Assembly (NCBI GenBank): GCA_001725325.1
Contig: MEFY01000002.1
Span: 1,739,559 to 1,803,558, forward strand
DNA: 64,000 nt
Source of the DNA: Leifsonia sp. SCN 70-46
GTDB lineage: Bacteria > Actinomycetota > Actinomycetes > Actinomycetales > Microbacteriaceae
Reading direction: 5' to 3'
Below are positions 9,580 to 19,766 of the stretch, piece after piece. The translations under genes and the position numbers were made by a program. Within the stretch, counting starts at the first letter, position 1; every line of letters starts with the position of its first letter. The notes below the pieces were generated by a model. The model was not told the DNA's origin. It worked only from the letters and a program-made list of their open reading frames with translations, and did not search any database.

Positions 9580-9759
9580 GTGCTGAGAACTCGTTCAAGG
9601 CTCCTGTTCGGCGCACTAGTGCTTCTTGCGATCCTTGGGCTATGCGCGTGTACGCCTAGCCCTACCAACTATCTACCCAGGCCGGCTCAGTGCATTTCAG
9701 ACCGAGGGTGTCTGAATCCCATGGAAGTTTGGTTGGCAGATCCGTACGCTGGCAATTAA
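9580..9759 (+). CDS. very small lipoprotein (59 residues)
   Basis: GTG 9580 follows GAGAAGGGTGG at good spacing. The product has a complete lipoprotein signal (basic RTRSR, hydrophobic LLFGALVLLAILG, lipobox LCAC), then a short mature peptide TPSPTNYLPRPAQCISDRGCLNPMEVW with two extra cysteines, ending at TAA 9757-9759. The full signal architecture argues that it is real despite its size. Its family is unknown. It sits 30 nt after a GYTT membrane protein and shortly before another lipoprotein gene. Confidence 0.6.
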   Translation: MLRTRSRLLFGALVLLAILGLCACTPSPTNYLPRPAQCISDRGCLNPMEVWLADPYAGN

Positions 9760-9800
9760 TGGCGGCGTATCGAGTCGTTGTGTTCGGGGGGCAGCGGTCG

Positions 9801-10265
9801 ATGATGAGTAGCACGCCCAAAGTGAGAACCCGCCTAGCGACCATCGCCTTGTTCCTTACTGTCCTCGTGTGCCTGACCGGGTGCGGTCCCACGCCCTTCA
9901 TCGCCGTCTCGCAAGTTGATGGGAACCTCGTGTTCATCGATTGCGATGCCATTTACGCCTCCGAGGTCAAGATTCGCGAAGGCCAGGTGGGCGGCAAGCC
10001 CGCGGACCGAGAGAGGGTCTGGCTCGCGACCAGCGACACGCCGGTCATGGTTGAGACAGTTGAGTACGGTGTCGCGCCCGACGGTATGACTACGACGCTG
10101 GGGCCCGTTGAACTTTCCTTGCCGGCGACGATTGAGATAAGCATCATTCGACGCGAGAACGGAAGTAATGTCGAATCCCGCCGCGCGGTGTTTGACACCA
10201 GCAAGATACCGTCGGACGGTTGGCTGATGGCCAGCGGAAAGGTGGAAGCGGTCGCTTGCCCGTAG
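9801..10265 (+). CDS. lipoprotein of unknown family
   Basis: Start ATG 9801 (tandem ATG ATG) with a GGGGGGCAG purine tract upstream gives MMSSTPKVRTRLATIALFLTVLVCLTGC, a clear lipoprotein signal with lipobox L-T-G-C. The mature domain (about 125 residues) has two further cysteines (FIDCDAIY and VEAVACP) that may pair, and a beta-rich look with VEYGVAPDGMTTTLGPVELSLPATIEIS. A longer frame from 9690 covers the small lipoprotein in another frame and is rejected. Unrelated in sequence to the other lipoproteins of the region. Role unknown. Confidence 0.7.
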   Translation: MMSSTPKVRTRLATIALFLTVLVCLTGCGPTPFIAVSQVDGNLVFIDCDAIYASEVKIREGQVGGKPADRERVWLATSDTPVMVETVEYGVAPDGMTTTLGPVELSLPATIEISIIRRENGSNVESRRAVFDTSKIPSDGWLMASGKVEAVACP

Positions 10266-10287
10266 TCGTGGCTGCTCTCGGGTCCCG

Positions 10288-10845
10288 ATGGTGAGGAAGG
10301 CTTCTTTGCAGAATATAGTGAACCGCGTGATGCTGGCTGTCGGCGGCCTCGGGTTCGCATCCTTGGCAGTGATCCTGGTGATCGCGGCGTTTCGGACTGT
10401 AGGAGGCCTGTCGCCGCTCGTGCCCATCTTGATCATTGTTGTCCTTCTCGCTGCTGCTCTTCTTCCCACCGTCGTGGGTCAAGCTAGATTGCGTCGGCTC
10501 TTGCGAGAGCGCCTCCATCCTCAGAGCGGTCGCAACACCTACGAGGTGCTTGTGAGAAATCGCTGGTGGATATGGAGCCGTTGGCTCGATGGCCATCTTG
10601 TCTTGGATCGCGGGCGCGTGGCGCTTGAACTTCGAGGGCGCGAGATCCGCTCTATCGCCTACGCGAAGGTCGAGGGAATATCTCCGCAGACCAGCAACGT
10701 GTCCGGAGACCCGCTCTATGGGCTCAGGATCGTCGCATCCAACGAGAGAGCCGACGTGTTCTTTTTTGGACGCGGGCGGCCAGCAACTGCCGACGAGGTT
10801 GAAGCCGTACGGGTTGAATTGCAGAGGTTGGTCTCGGAAAGCTGA
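10288..10845 (+). CDS. two-helix membrane protein with PH-like domain
   Basis: The 185-residue protein has helices at about 11-34 (MLAVGGLGFASLAVILVIAAF) and 41-61 (LVPILIIVVLLAAALLP). A cytoplasmic domain follows (VLVRNRWWIWSRWLDGHLVLDRGRVALELRGREIRSIAYAKVEGISP...GLRIVAS), which has the look of a bacterial PH/GRAM-like fold. The ATG 10288 is a guess; GTG 10291 or later starts are possible because no strong ribosome site is visible. The stop lies at the edge of a third DUF2599-like tail remnant, so it probably belonged to a previous cassette. Confidence 0.6.
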   Translation: MVRKASLQNIVNRVMLAVGGLGFASLAVILVIAAFRTVGGLSPLVPILIIVVLLAAALLPTVVGQARLRRLLRERLHPQSGRNTYEVLVRNRWWIWSRWLDGHLVLDRGRVALELRGREIRSIAYAKVEGISPQTSNVSGDPLYGLRIVASNERADVFFFGRGRPATADEVEAVRVELQRLVSES

Positions 10846-10988
10846 AGTGCGGCTTCAGAGCGATGGATCGATCACGACCGATGTGTATCGACATCGAGAA
10901 CTATCGACCATCTCAGAGGAACTGGATTAGCAATATGCCGACGAACATCGCGAACGCTGGAACGGCAAGCGGGGCGTGCAATTGGTAA
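10842..10988 (+). pseudogene. third DUF2599-like toxin tail remnant
   Basis: In this frame the DNA encodes MCIDIENYRPSQRNWISNMP...GACNW before TAA 10986-10988, matching the [18 protein letters not shown]...ACNW end of the full-length tip. Only the last 45 or so residues survive and there is no start codon. The terminal TGC AAT TGG TAA overlaps the next gene's GTG start by 13 nt, as in the other two copies. Confidence 0.7.
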
Positions 10989-11491
10989 CTCGGCTGCTGT
11001 GGCGTCAGGTGTATCCGTGGCAGGCCCTAACGCTCGTTCTATGCGGATTCGTAATCGCGCTGGGCGCCGTAGGTATCGACCAGTTCATCCTTTGGCCGAT
11101 GATCGCCGGGCCGCTCGACATCGTCTACTCGCGCTTCGGCAGCGGCGACCAAGCTGCCATCGTGCGATCGACGGCAACGTGGATGGTGTTGTCGCTAGGA
11201 CTTTTGGCGTTCTACATTGTGAGGCTTCGAACGACTGCGCGGTCGAGGGATGAAGCGGGGATAACTCTTGGTCGAAGCATCCGGTACGCCGCTGCACTCT
11301 ATTCCGTAGTCGTTGTCCTCTCGGTGATCCCCAACACCGCCTTGGGTATCGCACTATTCAAGCTCGTCGATCTAGCCCACGAACACAGAACTACGACCTT
11401 ACTGATCTTCAACCTGGTGTCCGGAGGGGTAGCGGCCGTTGTTTCTTTCGCGCTACTGATTGTCGAGCTCCGGCAGCGCCGAATGCGCTGA
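10976..11491 (+). CDS. four-helix membrane protein, MQLV family 3 (candidate immunity)
   Basis: The 171-residue protein starts at GTG 10976 (MQLVTRLLW) inside the terminal codons of the third DUF2599-like tail. Four hydrophobic segments are visible (about residues 14-38, 58-82, 100-125 and 142-165), ending in a basic RQRRMR. Conservation of the overlapped start after the toxin was almost completely lost suggests the immunity gene has been retained while its toxin decayed, a typical fate of orphan modules. The 3' end runs into an Rhs core scar. Confidence 0.75.
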   Translation: MQLVTRLLWRQVYPWQALTLVLCGFVIALGAVGIDQFILWPMIAGPLDIVYSRFGSGDQAAIVRSTATWMVLSLGLLAFYIVRLRTTARSRDEAGITLGRSIRYAAALYSVVVVLSVIPNTALGIALFKLVDLAHEHRTTTLLIFNLVSGGVAAVVSFALLIVELRQRRMR

Positions 11492-11624
11492 TCGAGAAGG
11501 ATGTCACCCTGCCGGGCAGTGTGAGCGTGGCAGCATCGCGACGATCGAGATGGGGGTGCGGCAGTACGTGCCCGCGTTCGGGCGGTTCCTGTCCGTGGAC
11601 CCGGTCGAGGCCGGCTTTTCCTGA
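11485..11624 (+). pseudogene. internally deleted Rhs core scar
   Basis: Bases 11485-11530 encode LIEKDVTLPGSVSV, matching [14 protein letters not shown] of the core. The sequence then jumps, with a frame change, to [30 protein letters not shown] and a stop at 11622. About 280 bp of core present in the other two copies is missing, so this is a dead junction left by recombination within the core. Confidence 0.85.
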
Positions 11625-11662
11625 GATGCTCTTCTTCGAAGCCTAGGACGAACGGTGAATAA

Positions 11663-12028
11663 GTGAACGACCTCGAACGGCAAAATGTGCTTGTGTCTTT
11701 GATCGCGTTTGCCGGGGACACCACAACCTTGTCGAGCCGAGTTCGAATGCTCCCTTGGAACAGCGAGTCGGAACTCGCACGGATTGGTGTGGCGGATCTG
11801 GCATCGGTGCTCTTCAGATTCGCTGATGGGGAGTTGCGAACTCAGGATCTCGAGATGTGGGCAGAGCTGGTGGAGGGCCGAGACGATATCGGTATCCCTG
11901 ATGGGCACGTAGCAGACGTGATATCGCGACTCGCCAACCCTGTTCTAGAGGGCCGCTTGACCAGACGCCAAGCGCGCGAGTTGGCTCGTGAGCTCGACGC
12001 GGGACAGCGTGCCCACGGCGATGGATAG
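11663..12028 (+). CDS. hypothetical helical protein, possible immunity protein
   Basis: The 121-residue soluble, mostly helical and acidic protein starts at GTG 11663 (NDLERQNVLVSLIAFAGDTTTLSSRVRMLPW). It follows the Rhs core scar by 38 nt, the position immunity genes occupy after Rhs tips. No signal peptide, membrane helix or recognisable motif is present, and the ribosome site is weak. Codon use is less GC-biased than in the core genes from 12.9 kb onward. Function not recognised; an immunity role is inferred from place and size. Confidence 0.6.
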   Translation: MNDLERQNVLVSLIAFAGDTTTLSSRVRMLPWNSESELARIGVADLASVLFRFADGELRTQDLEMWAELVEGRDDIGIPDGHVADVISRLANPVLEGRLTRRQARELARELDAGQRAHGDG

Positions 12029-12201
12029 GTCGACTACCGGGGCAGCAGGGGAGCGCTCATCAAGTGCGCCGCAGGGCTCCTGGCTGGTTTGCATCCGCCC
12101 TACGTGGAGGCTCGCCACATCACCGTCGATGAGGTCCAAGGTGTTTCGGAGAGTTGAGCAAAGCGCCGAGGAAACTCGGCCACGACTGTGGGTTAGAGGC
12201 G

Positions 12202-12507
12202 ATGCCCGAAACTCATAGTCGTGAGGATGTCGTGACATGGCTCGCCGAAGCCCTTGACGGAGAGGCCATCGGCGACACACTCAGGTTCAAGTACCGTGAT
12301 GATGACCTTCTCGTGCGCGTCCCTGCAGGCGCGTGGGCCGAGGATCGGGCGAACTATGAGCGTGATGGAGCGGTCATGTGGAGTGATGTATCCCCTCAGG
12401 AAGCTTCTTTCCGGCTGTTGTTAACCCATCTCTGGGAGGTCCTAGAAACTCGCGATCCCCAACACGTCGCTTTCGTTTATAAGGGGGCGTGGTTCGAACC
12501 TGGGTGA
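12202..12507 (+). CDS. hypothetical protein, possible immunity protein
   Basis: About 101 residues from ATG 12202 (MPETHSREDVVTWLAEALDGEAIGDTLRFKYRDDDLLVRVPAG), preceded by AGAGG. A TTG start at 12154 would add 16 residues. The protein is soluble and acidic, with the mixed alpha/beta look of small immunity proteins, but no family was recognised. It ends 29 nt before the third GYTT membrane protein. The 173 bp before it (12029-12201) show no gene. Confidence 0.55.
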   Translation: MPETHSREDVVTWLAEALDGEAIGDTLRFKYRDDDLLVRVPAGAWAEDRANYERDGAVMWSDVSPQEASFRLLLTHLWEVLETRDPQHVAFVYKGAWFEPG

Positions 12508-12536
12508 GCCATCCTCGCGTGCCCTAGTGTGGGCGC

Positions 12537-12917
12537 GTGAGCACCTATCTCGGATCCCAGCAGCTCGTCCCCGGCAGGCCGGCCTCGTGGTGGTCGAGCG
12601 CGCACGCGGCATTCACCGTCGGCCTGGGCATCCTCGTCATCGCCGCCGTCATCGTGGGCGCTCTCGTGCTGCAGCTCGATCGCGGGGCCTTCATCGTGCC
12701 CGTGATCGCTGTCGTGGCGGTCTCCTCGACACTCACCCTCCTGGCGATGCGGCGAGGATTCCCGAACGAGAATCGCGAGGTGGCCGCGGGCTACACCACG
12801 CTCTACAGGTCCCACCAAGAGCTGCCGCAGGTCGACCCGAAGACCGGCGCCGTCATCCGCGCGGCAGGAGAGCCGTTCATCCCGCGCAAGACGCTCTGGG
12901 CTCGCCTGCGGCTTTAG
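12537..12917 (+). CDS. two-helix membrane protein of the GYTT family, copy 3
   Basis: The 126-residue protein starts at GTG 12537, with TAGTGT at 12525-12530 leaving 6 nt, a leaderless-type start. Two helices (GLGILVIAAVIVGALVLQL and IVPVIAVVAVSSTLTLLAM) precede NREVAAGYTTLYRSHQELPQVDPKTGAVIRAAGEPFIPRKTLWARLRL, closely matching copy 1 (LPQSDPATGRVIRRAGAP). Its GC content matches the core genome, so this may be the resident copy from which the low-GC copies diverged, or the common family member at this locus. It converges on glgB with only 3 bp between stops. Function unknown. Confidence 0.8.
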   Translation: MSTYLGSQQLVPGRPASWWSSAHAAFTVGLGILVIAAVIVGALVLQLDRGAFIVPVIAVVAVSSTLTLLAMRRGFPNENREVAAGYTTLYRSHQELPQVDPKTGAVIRAAGEPFIPRKTLWARLRL

Positions 12918-12920
12918 CGA

Positions 12921-15070
<2,150 letters not shown>

Positions 15071-15071
<1 letters not shown>

Positions 15072-17050
15072 CAGCGCACCTTCTCCGTATGGACGTGCAG
15101 GATGTGGCAGGGCTCGCCGAACGCGTCGAGGCGCACGTAGTTGTCGGCGCCCCACTCGAAGGTCGCGCCCGTGATGAGGTCGGTGACGGTGAAGCGCTCG
15201 GGCAGGCCGAGCTTCGCGAGGTCGAGGTGCACGGTCGTCTCGCGCACGGAGTGCGGGTCGACGTTCGCCACGACGATCACGGTGTCGGCGACGCCGTCGT
15301 TGTGCTGCGCCGCGAGATGCTTGGAGTACACGAGGATCGACTCGTCGTCGCTCCAGTGCACGTCGAGGTTGCGCAGCTGCCGCAGCGCGGGGTGCGCGGC
15401 GCGGATGAGGTTGAGGTGCTGCAGGTACGGCGCGAGGGTCGTCCCGGCCTTCTCGTGCGCCGCCCAGTCGCGGCTCTTGTACTCGTACTTCTCGTTGTCG
15501 ATGTTCTCCTCGCTGCCGGGGCGCGCGACATCCTCGTACAGCTCGAAGCCCGCGTACACGCCCCACAGGGGCGCGGCCGTCGCGGCGAGCGTCGCGCGGA
15601 TCTTGTAGGCGGCCGGGCCGCCGAACTGGAGGTACTCGGTGAGGATGTCCGGGGTGTTGACGAAGAGGTTCGGCCGGAACCATCCGGAGGTCTCGTGCGA
15701 GATCGACTCGAAGAACTCGGCGAGCTCCTCCTTCGTGTTGCGCCAGGTGAAGTACGAGTACGACTGCTGGAAGCCGACCTGCGCGAGGGACTGCATCATC
15801 GCCGGCCGCGTGAACGCCTCCGCGAGGAAGATCACGTCGGGGAACTCGGTGTTGATCTCGTGGAGCACGACCTCCCAGAACTGCAGGGGCTTGGTGTGCG
15901 GGTTGTCGACGCGGAAGATGCGCACCCCGAGGCCGATCCAGTGCCGGATGATGCGCAGCACCTCCTCGCGGATGCCCACGGGGTCGTTGTCGAAGTTGAT
16001 GGGGTAGATGTCCTGGTACTTCTTCGGAGGGTTCTCCGCGTACGCGATCGACCCGTCGGGCAGCGTCGTGAACCACTCCGGGTGCTGCTGCACCCACGGG
16101 TGGTCGGGGGAGGCCTGCAGCGCGAGGTCGAGGGCGACCTCGATGTTGTGCTTCTTCGCGACGCCCACGAAGTAGGCGAAGTCCTTGAGGTCGCCGAGGT
16201 CGGGATGCACGGCGTCGTGCCCGCCCGCGGCATGCCCGATCGCCCACGGCGACCCCGGATCGCCGGGCTTCGGGTCGAGCGTGTTGTTGGGCCCCTTGCG
16301 GAACGCCTCGCCGATGGGGTGGATGGGCGGCAGGTAGAGCACGTCGAAGCCCATGGCGGCGACCGCGGGGATGCGCTTGGCCGCCGTGCGGAAGGTGCCG
16401 CTCGTCCACGTGCCATCCTTGGCCTGCTTGGCGCCCTCGCTGCGCGGGAAGAACTCGTACCAGTTGCCGACACCCGCGCGCGTGCGCTCGACGCGCAGCT
16501 CGAGGGTCTCGCTGTCGGTCGTGAGCGAGGCGAGCGGCTTGGCGTCGATCGCGAGCGTGACCTTGGGGTCGAGCGCGATGGCGAGCTTGGCCTCGGCGCT
16601 CAGGCGGTGGTCGTCGAACGCCGTGAGGGCGTCTTGCACGACCTTGCGGTTGCGCACGCGCGAGAGCAGCTCGCGCCCCATGCGCACCATGAGCGGCACG
16701 TCGATTCCCGCGGGGATCTTGATCTCGGCGTTGTGCAGCCACGTGGCCCACTCGTCGGAGAACGCGCGCACGCGCCACGTCCACGTGCCCTCGGTGTCGA
16801 GGCGCACGGAGGCCTCCCACCTGTCGGTGCCGGGGGCGACGGCGTGCATGCGGTGGGTCGTCCACTGGCCGACCGGATCGGTGACGATGAGGTGCACGCC
16901 GAGCAGGTCGTGGCCCTCGCGGAACACCGTCGCGCCGAACGTGACGACCTCGCCCGCGAAGGCCTTCGTGGGCCAGCGGTTCTCGGGCTGCTGCGGGGTG
17001 AGGTGGCGGATCGGGATGCGGCCCAGGCGCGGTACGTATTCGTCGGTCAC
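15071..17050 (-). CDS. glgE: alpha-1,4-glucan:maltose-1-phosphate maltosyltransferase
   Basis: The 659-residue GH13 enzyme extends alpha-glucans with maltose-1-phosphate. Signature blocks seen: WYEFFPRSEGAKQ, GFDVLYLPPIHPIGEAFRKG, GVRIFRVDNPHTKPLQFWE (nucleophile Asp) and VIFLAEAFTRPAMM (acid Glu). I chose GTG 17050, giving VTDEYVPRLGRIPIRHLTPQQPENRWP, because TAGCGT (17063-17058 on the minus strand) lies 7 nt upstream, a leaderless start; the frame extends to 17386 without homology. It overlaps glgB by one base and is divergent from glgP across about 100 bp. Family facts: GlgE is characteristic of actinobacteria; the usual maltose-1-P suppliers (TreS/Pep2 or GlgM) are not in this window. Confidence 0.97.
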
Positions 17051-17101
17051 GGTTTTGACGCTACTCCCTCGTAGGTGTTCCCCGAAGGATACCGGTGGGG
17101 G

Positions 17102-17118
17102 TTGCAAGCGCTTTACAT
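17102..17118. promoter_or_regulatory. LacI-type operator-like palindrome between glgE and glgP
   Basis: TTGCAAGCGCTTTACAT has the perfect core AAGCGCTT (17106-17113), as in the two GH-cluster sites. It lies upstream of the glgP box TAGTGT (17138-17143) and about 40 bp from the divergent glgE box. A LacI/CcpA-like regulator could control both directions. Confidence 0.5.
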
Positions 17119-17150
17119 ACCCGTTACCCCGCTGCCTTAGTGTGGATCGG

Positions 17151-19700
17151 GTGAAAGCCATCCGCCGATTCACCGTCCGCACCGTGCTCCCCGAGGCGCT
17201 CTCCGCCCTCGACGAGTTGTCGAGCAACCTCCGCTGGTCGTGGCACGAGCCGACCCGCCGCATGTTCACGTCGGTGGACCCCGAGCTGTGGGAGCTGACG
17301 GGCCACGATCCGATAGCGCTCCTGGGGGCCGTGGGGCCTGCGCGGCTCGACGAGCTCGCGGCCGACGCATCCTTCGTGGCGACCACCCGGGCGCTCGCCG
17401 ACGACCTGCACGACTACCTCGAGAAGCCGCGCTGGTACCAGGGCCTCGAGAACGCGCCGGCGTCGATCGGGTACTTCTCGCCCGAGTTCGGCATCGCGGC
17501 GGCACTCCCGCAGTACTCGGGCGGCCTCGGCATCCTCGCGGGCGACCACCTCAAGAGCGCCTCCGACCTCGGCGTGCCCATCATCGGCGTCGGGCTGTTC
17601 TACCGCGCCGGCTACTTCCGCCAGGCGATCTCGCGCGACGGGTGGCAGCAGGAGAGCTACCCCGTGCTCGACCCCGACGGCCTTCCCCTGAGCGTGCTGC
17701 GCCACCCGGACGGCACCGCCGCCCAGGTCGTGCTCGCCCTGCCCGACGACCGCGCGCTCTACGCGCGCGTGTGGCAGGTGAAGGTCGGCAGGATCACGCT
17801 CCTGCTGCTCGACACCGACATTCCCGAGAACGACGACTCGCTGCGATCGGTGACCGACCGCCTGTACGGCGGCGGGGGAGAGCACCGCCTCCTGCAGGAG
17901 CTGCTGCTCGGCATCGGCGGCGTGCGCGCCATCAAGGCCTACACCGAGCTCACGTCGACGCCGTTCCCCGAGGTCTTCCACACCAACGAGGGCCACGCGG
18001 GCTTCCTCGGCCTCGAGCGCGTGAGCGACCTCATCGGCAAGGGCCTCGGCTTCGAGGATGCCCTGCAGGTCGTGCGCGCGGGCACCGTGTTCACCACCCA
18101 CACGCCCGTGCCCGCCGGCATCGACAGGTTCGACGTCGCCATGATCACGCGCTACTTCTCCACCGACCTGCTGCCGGGGGTCGCGGTCGACGACGTCGTG
18201 GCGCTCGGCGAGGAGGACTACGCGGGCGGAGACACCGCGTTCTTCAACATGGCCGTCATGGGTCTGCGCCTCGCGCAGCGCGCCAACGGCGTCTCGCTGC
18301 TGCACGGCGAGGTGTCGCGCGGGATGTTCGGCCCCCTGTGGCCCGGATTCGAGGCCGACGACGTGCCGATCACGTCGGTGACCAACGGCGTGCACGCCCC
18401 CACGTGGACCGACCCGGCGATGCTCGAGCTCGCCCTCGACAAGTTCGGCACCGTCGACACCACCGCCGTGGACTGGGCCTCGACCAAGGCCGTCTCCGAC
18501 GCCGACCTGTGGGCCGTGCGCGGCCGCATGCGCGAGCAGCTCGTGAACGACGCCCGTCGGCGCGTGAGCGCCGCGTGGCAGGAGCAGAACCCGGGCGTGG
18601 GCGACCCCACCTGGTTCTCCGAGCTGCTCGACCCCGACGTGCTCACGATCGGCTTCGCGCGGCGCGTCCCGACGTACAAGCGCCTCACGCTCATGCTGCA
18701 CGACCAGGAGAGGCTGCGGTCGCTGCTGCTGCACCCCGAGCGGCCCGTGCAGCTCGTGATCGCGGGCAAGTCGCATCCTGCCGACGACGAGGGCAAGCGC
18801 CTCATCCAGCGCCTCGTCGAGTTCAGCCAGGAGCCGGAGGTGCGCCGGCGCATCGTCTTCCTGCCGAACTACGACATCGGCATGGCCAAGCTGCTCTACC
18901 CTGGCACCGACATCTGGCTCAACAACCCCCTGCGCCCGCTCGAGGCGTGCGGCACGTCGGGCATGAAGGCCGCGCTCAACGGCTCGCTCAACCTGTCGAT
19001 CCTCGACGGGTGGTGGGCCGAGTTCTACGACGAGGAGAACGGCTGGGCCATCCCCTCGGCTGACTCCGCCGGCGACAGCGCCGAGCGCGACAAGCTCGAG
19101 GCCGACAGCATGTACGACCTCATCGAGCACCAGATCGCGCCGCGCTTCTACGACCGCGGCAAGGATGGAGTGCCCGCCCGCTGGGTGCAGTCGATCCGGC
19201 ACACGCTCGCGACCCTGTCGCCCGCGCTCTCGGCCGACCGCATGGTGAAGGAGTACGTGGAGCGCCTCTACATCCCCGCCGCCCACGCCGAAGACGCGGT
19301 GAGCGTCGACGGCTTCCAGCCCGCGCGCGACCTCGCGGCGTGGAAGGAGCGCGTCGTCGCCGCCTGGCCGGGCGTGCACGTGACGCACGTCGAGTCCGGG
19401 GGAGTGGACGCCGTGCCCCAGGTCGGCGACGACCTGCACCTGCGCGCGACCGTCGAGACGGGCGGGCTTGCCGCCGAGGATCTGGCCGTCGAGGTCGTCT
19501 ACGGACGCGCGCGCGACGGCGACCGCCTCGAGGACGTGCAGCACCTCCCGCTCGAGCTCGTGCCGGGCACCCCCACGGTGTTCGCGGGGACCGTGCCGCT
19601 CGACCGGTCGGGCAGCTTCGGCTACACGGTGCGCGTCGTGCCGCGGCATCCCCTGCTCGCGTCGCCCGCCGAGCTGGGCCTGGTCGCGATCGCGGAGTAG
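17151..19700 (+). CDS. glgP: alpha-glucan (glycogen) phosphorylase
   Basis: The 849-residue, PLP-dependent protein releases glucose-1-phosphate from glycogen. It is of the short GT35 type found in actinobacteria (NLRWSWHEPTRRMF and PASIGYFSPEFGIAAALPQYSGGLGILAGDH near the N-terminus; HTNEGHAGFL; FARRVPTYKRLTLML; the PLP-lysine block EACGTSGMKAALNGSLNLSILDGWW). GTG 17151 was chosen because the protein begins MKAIRRFTVRTVLPEAL and TAGTGT sits 7 nt upstream; the frame extending to 16353 is spurious. It is divergent from glgE-glgB, so breakdown and synthesis flank one regulatory region. An immunoglobulin-like extension ends the protein. Confidence 0.97.
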   Translation: MKAIRRFTVRTVLPEALSALDELSSNLRWSWHEPTRRMFTSVDPELWELTGHDPIALLGAVGPARLDELAADASFVATTRALADDLHDYLEKPRWYQGLENAPASIGYFSPEFGIAAALPQYSGGLGILAGDHLKSASDLGVPIIGVGLFYRAGYFRQAISRDGWQQESYPVLDPDGLPLSVLRHPDGTAAQVVLALPDDRALYARVWQVKVGRITLLLLDTDIPENDDSLRSVTDRLYGGGGEHRLLQELLLGIGGVRAIKAYTELTSTPFPEVFHTNEGHAGFLGLERVSDLIGKGLGFEDALQVVRAGTVFTTHTPVPAGIDRFDVAMITRYFSTDLLPGVAVDDVVALGEEDYAGGDTAFFNMAVMGLRLAQRANGVSLLHGEVSRGMFGPLWPGFEADDVPITSVTNGVHAPTWTDPAMLELALDKFGTVDTTAVDWASTKAVSDADLWAVRGRMREQLVNDARRRVSAAWQEQNPGVGDPTWFSELLDPDVLTIGFARRVPTYKRLTLMLHDQERLRSLLLHPERPVQLVIAGKSHPADDEGKRLIQRLVEFSQEPEVRRRIVFLPNYDIGMAKLLYPGTDIWLNNPLRPLEACGTSGMKAALNGSLNLSILDGWWAEFYDEENGWAIPSADSAGDSAERDKLEADSMYDLIEHQIAPRFYDRGKDGVPARWVQSIRHTLATLSPALSADRMVKEYVERLYIPAAHAEDAVSVDGFQPARDLAAWKERVVAAWPGVHVTHVESGGVDAVPQVGDDLHLRATVETGGLAAEDLAVEVVYGRARDGDRLEDVQHLPLELVPGTPTVFAGTVPLDRSGSFGYTVRVVPRHPLLASPAELGLVAIAE

Positions 19701-19713
19701 GCCGGGCCGCGCG

Positions 19714-19766
19714 GTTTGCCCCGAACCGGGGCTATTCGGCGCGCGTAGGCCCGGTTCGGGGCAAAC
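19714..19766. terminator. strong inverted repeat after glgP
   Basis: GTTTGCCCCGAACCGGG (19714-19730) and its exact reverse complement (19750-19766) flank a 19-nt loop. It starts 14 nt after the glgP stop. There is no T tract, so it may be an RNA stabiliser or REP-like element in place of a classical terminator. Confidence 0.55.
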
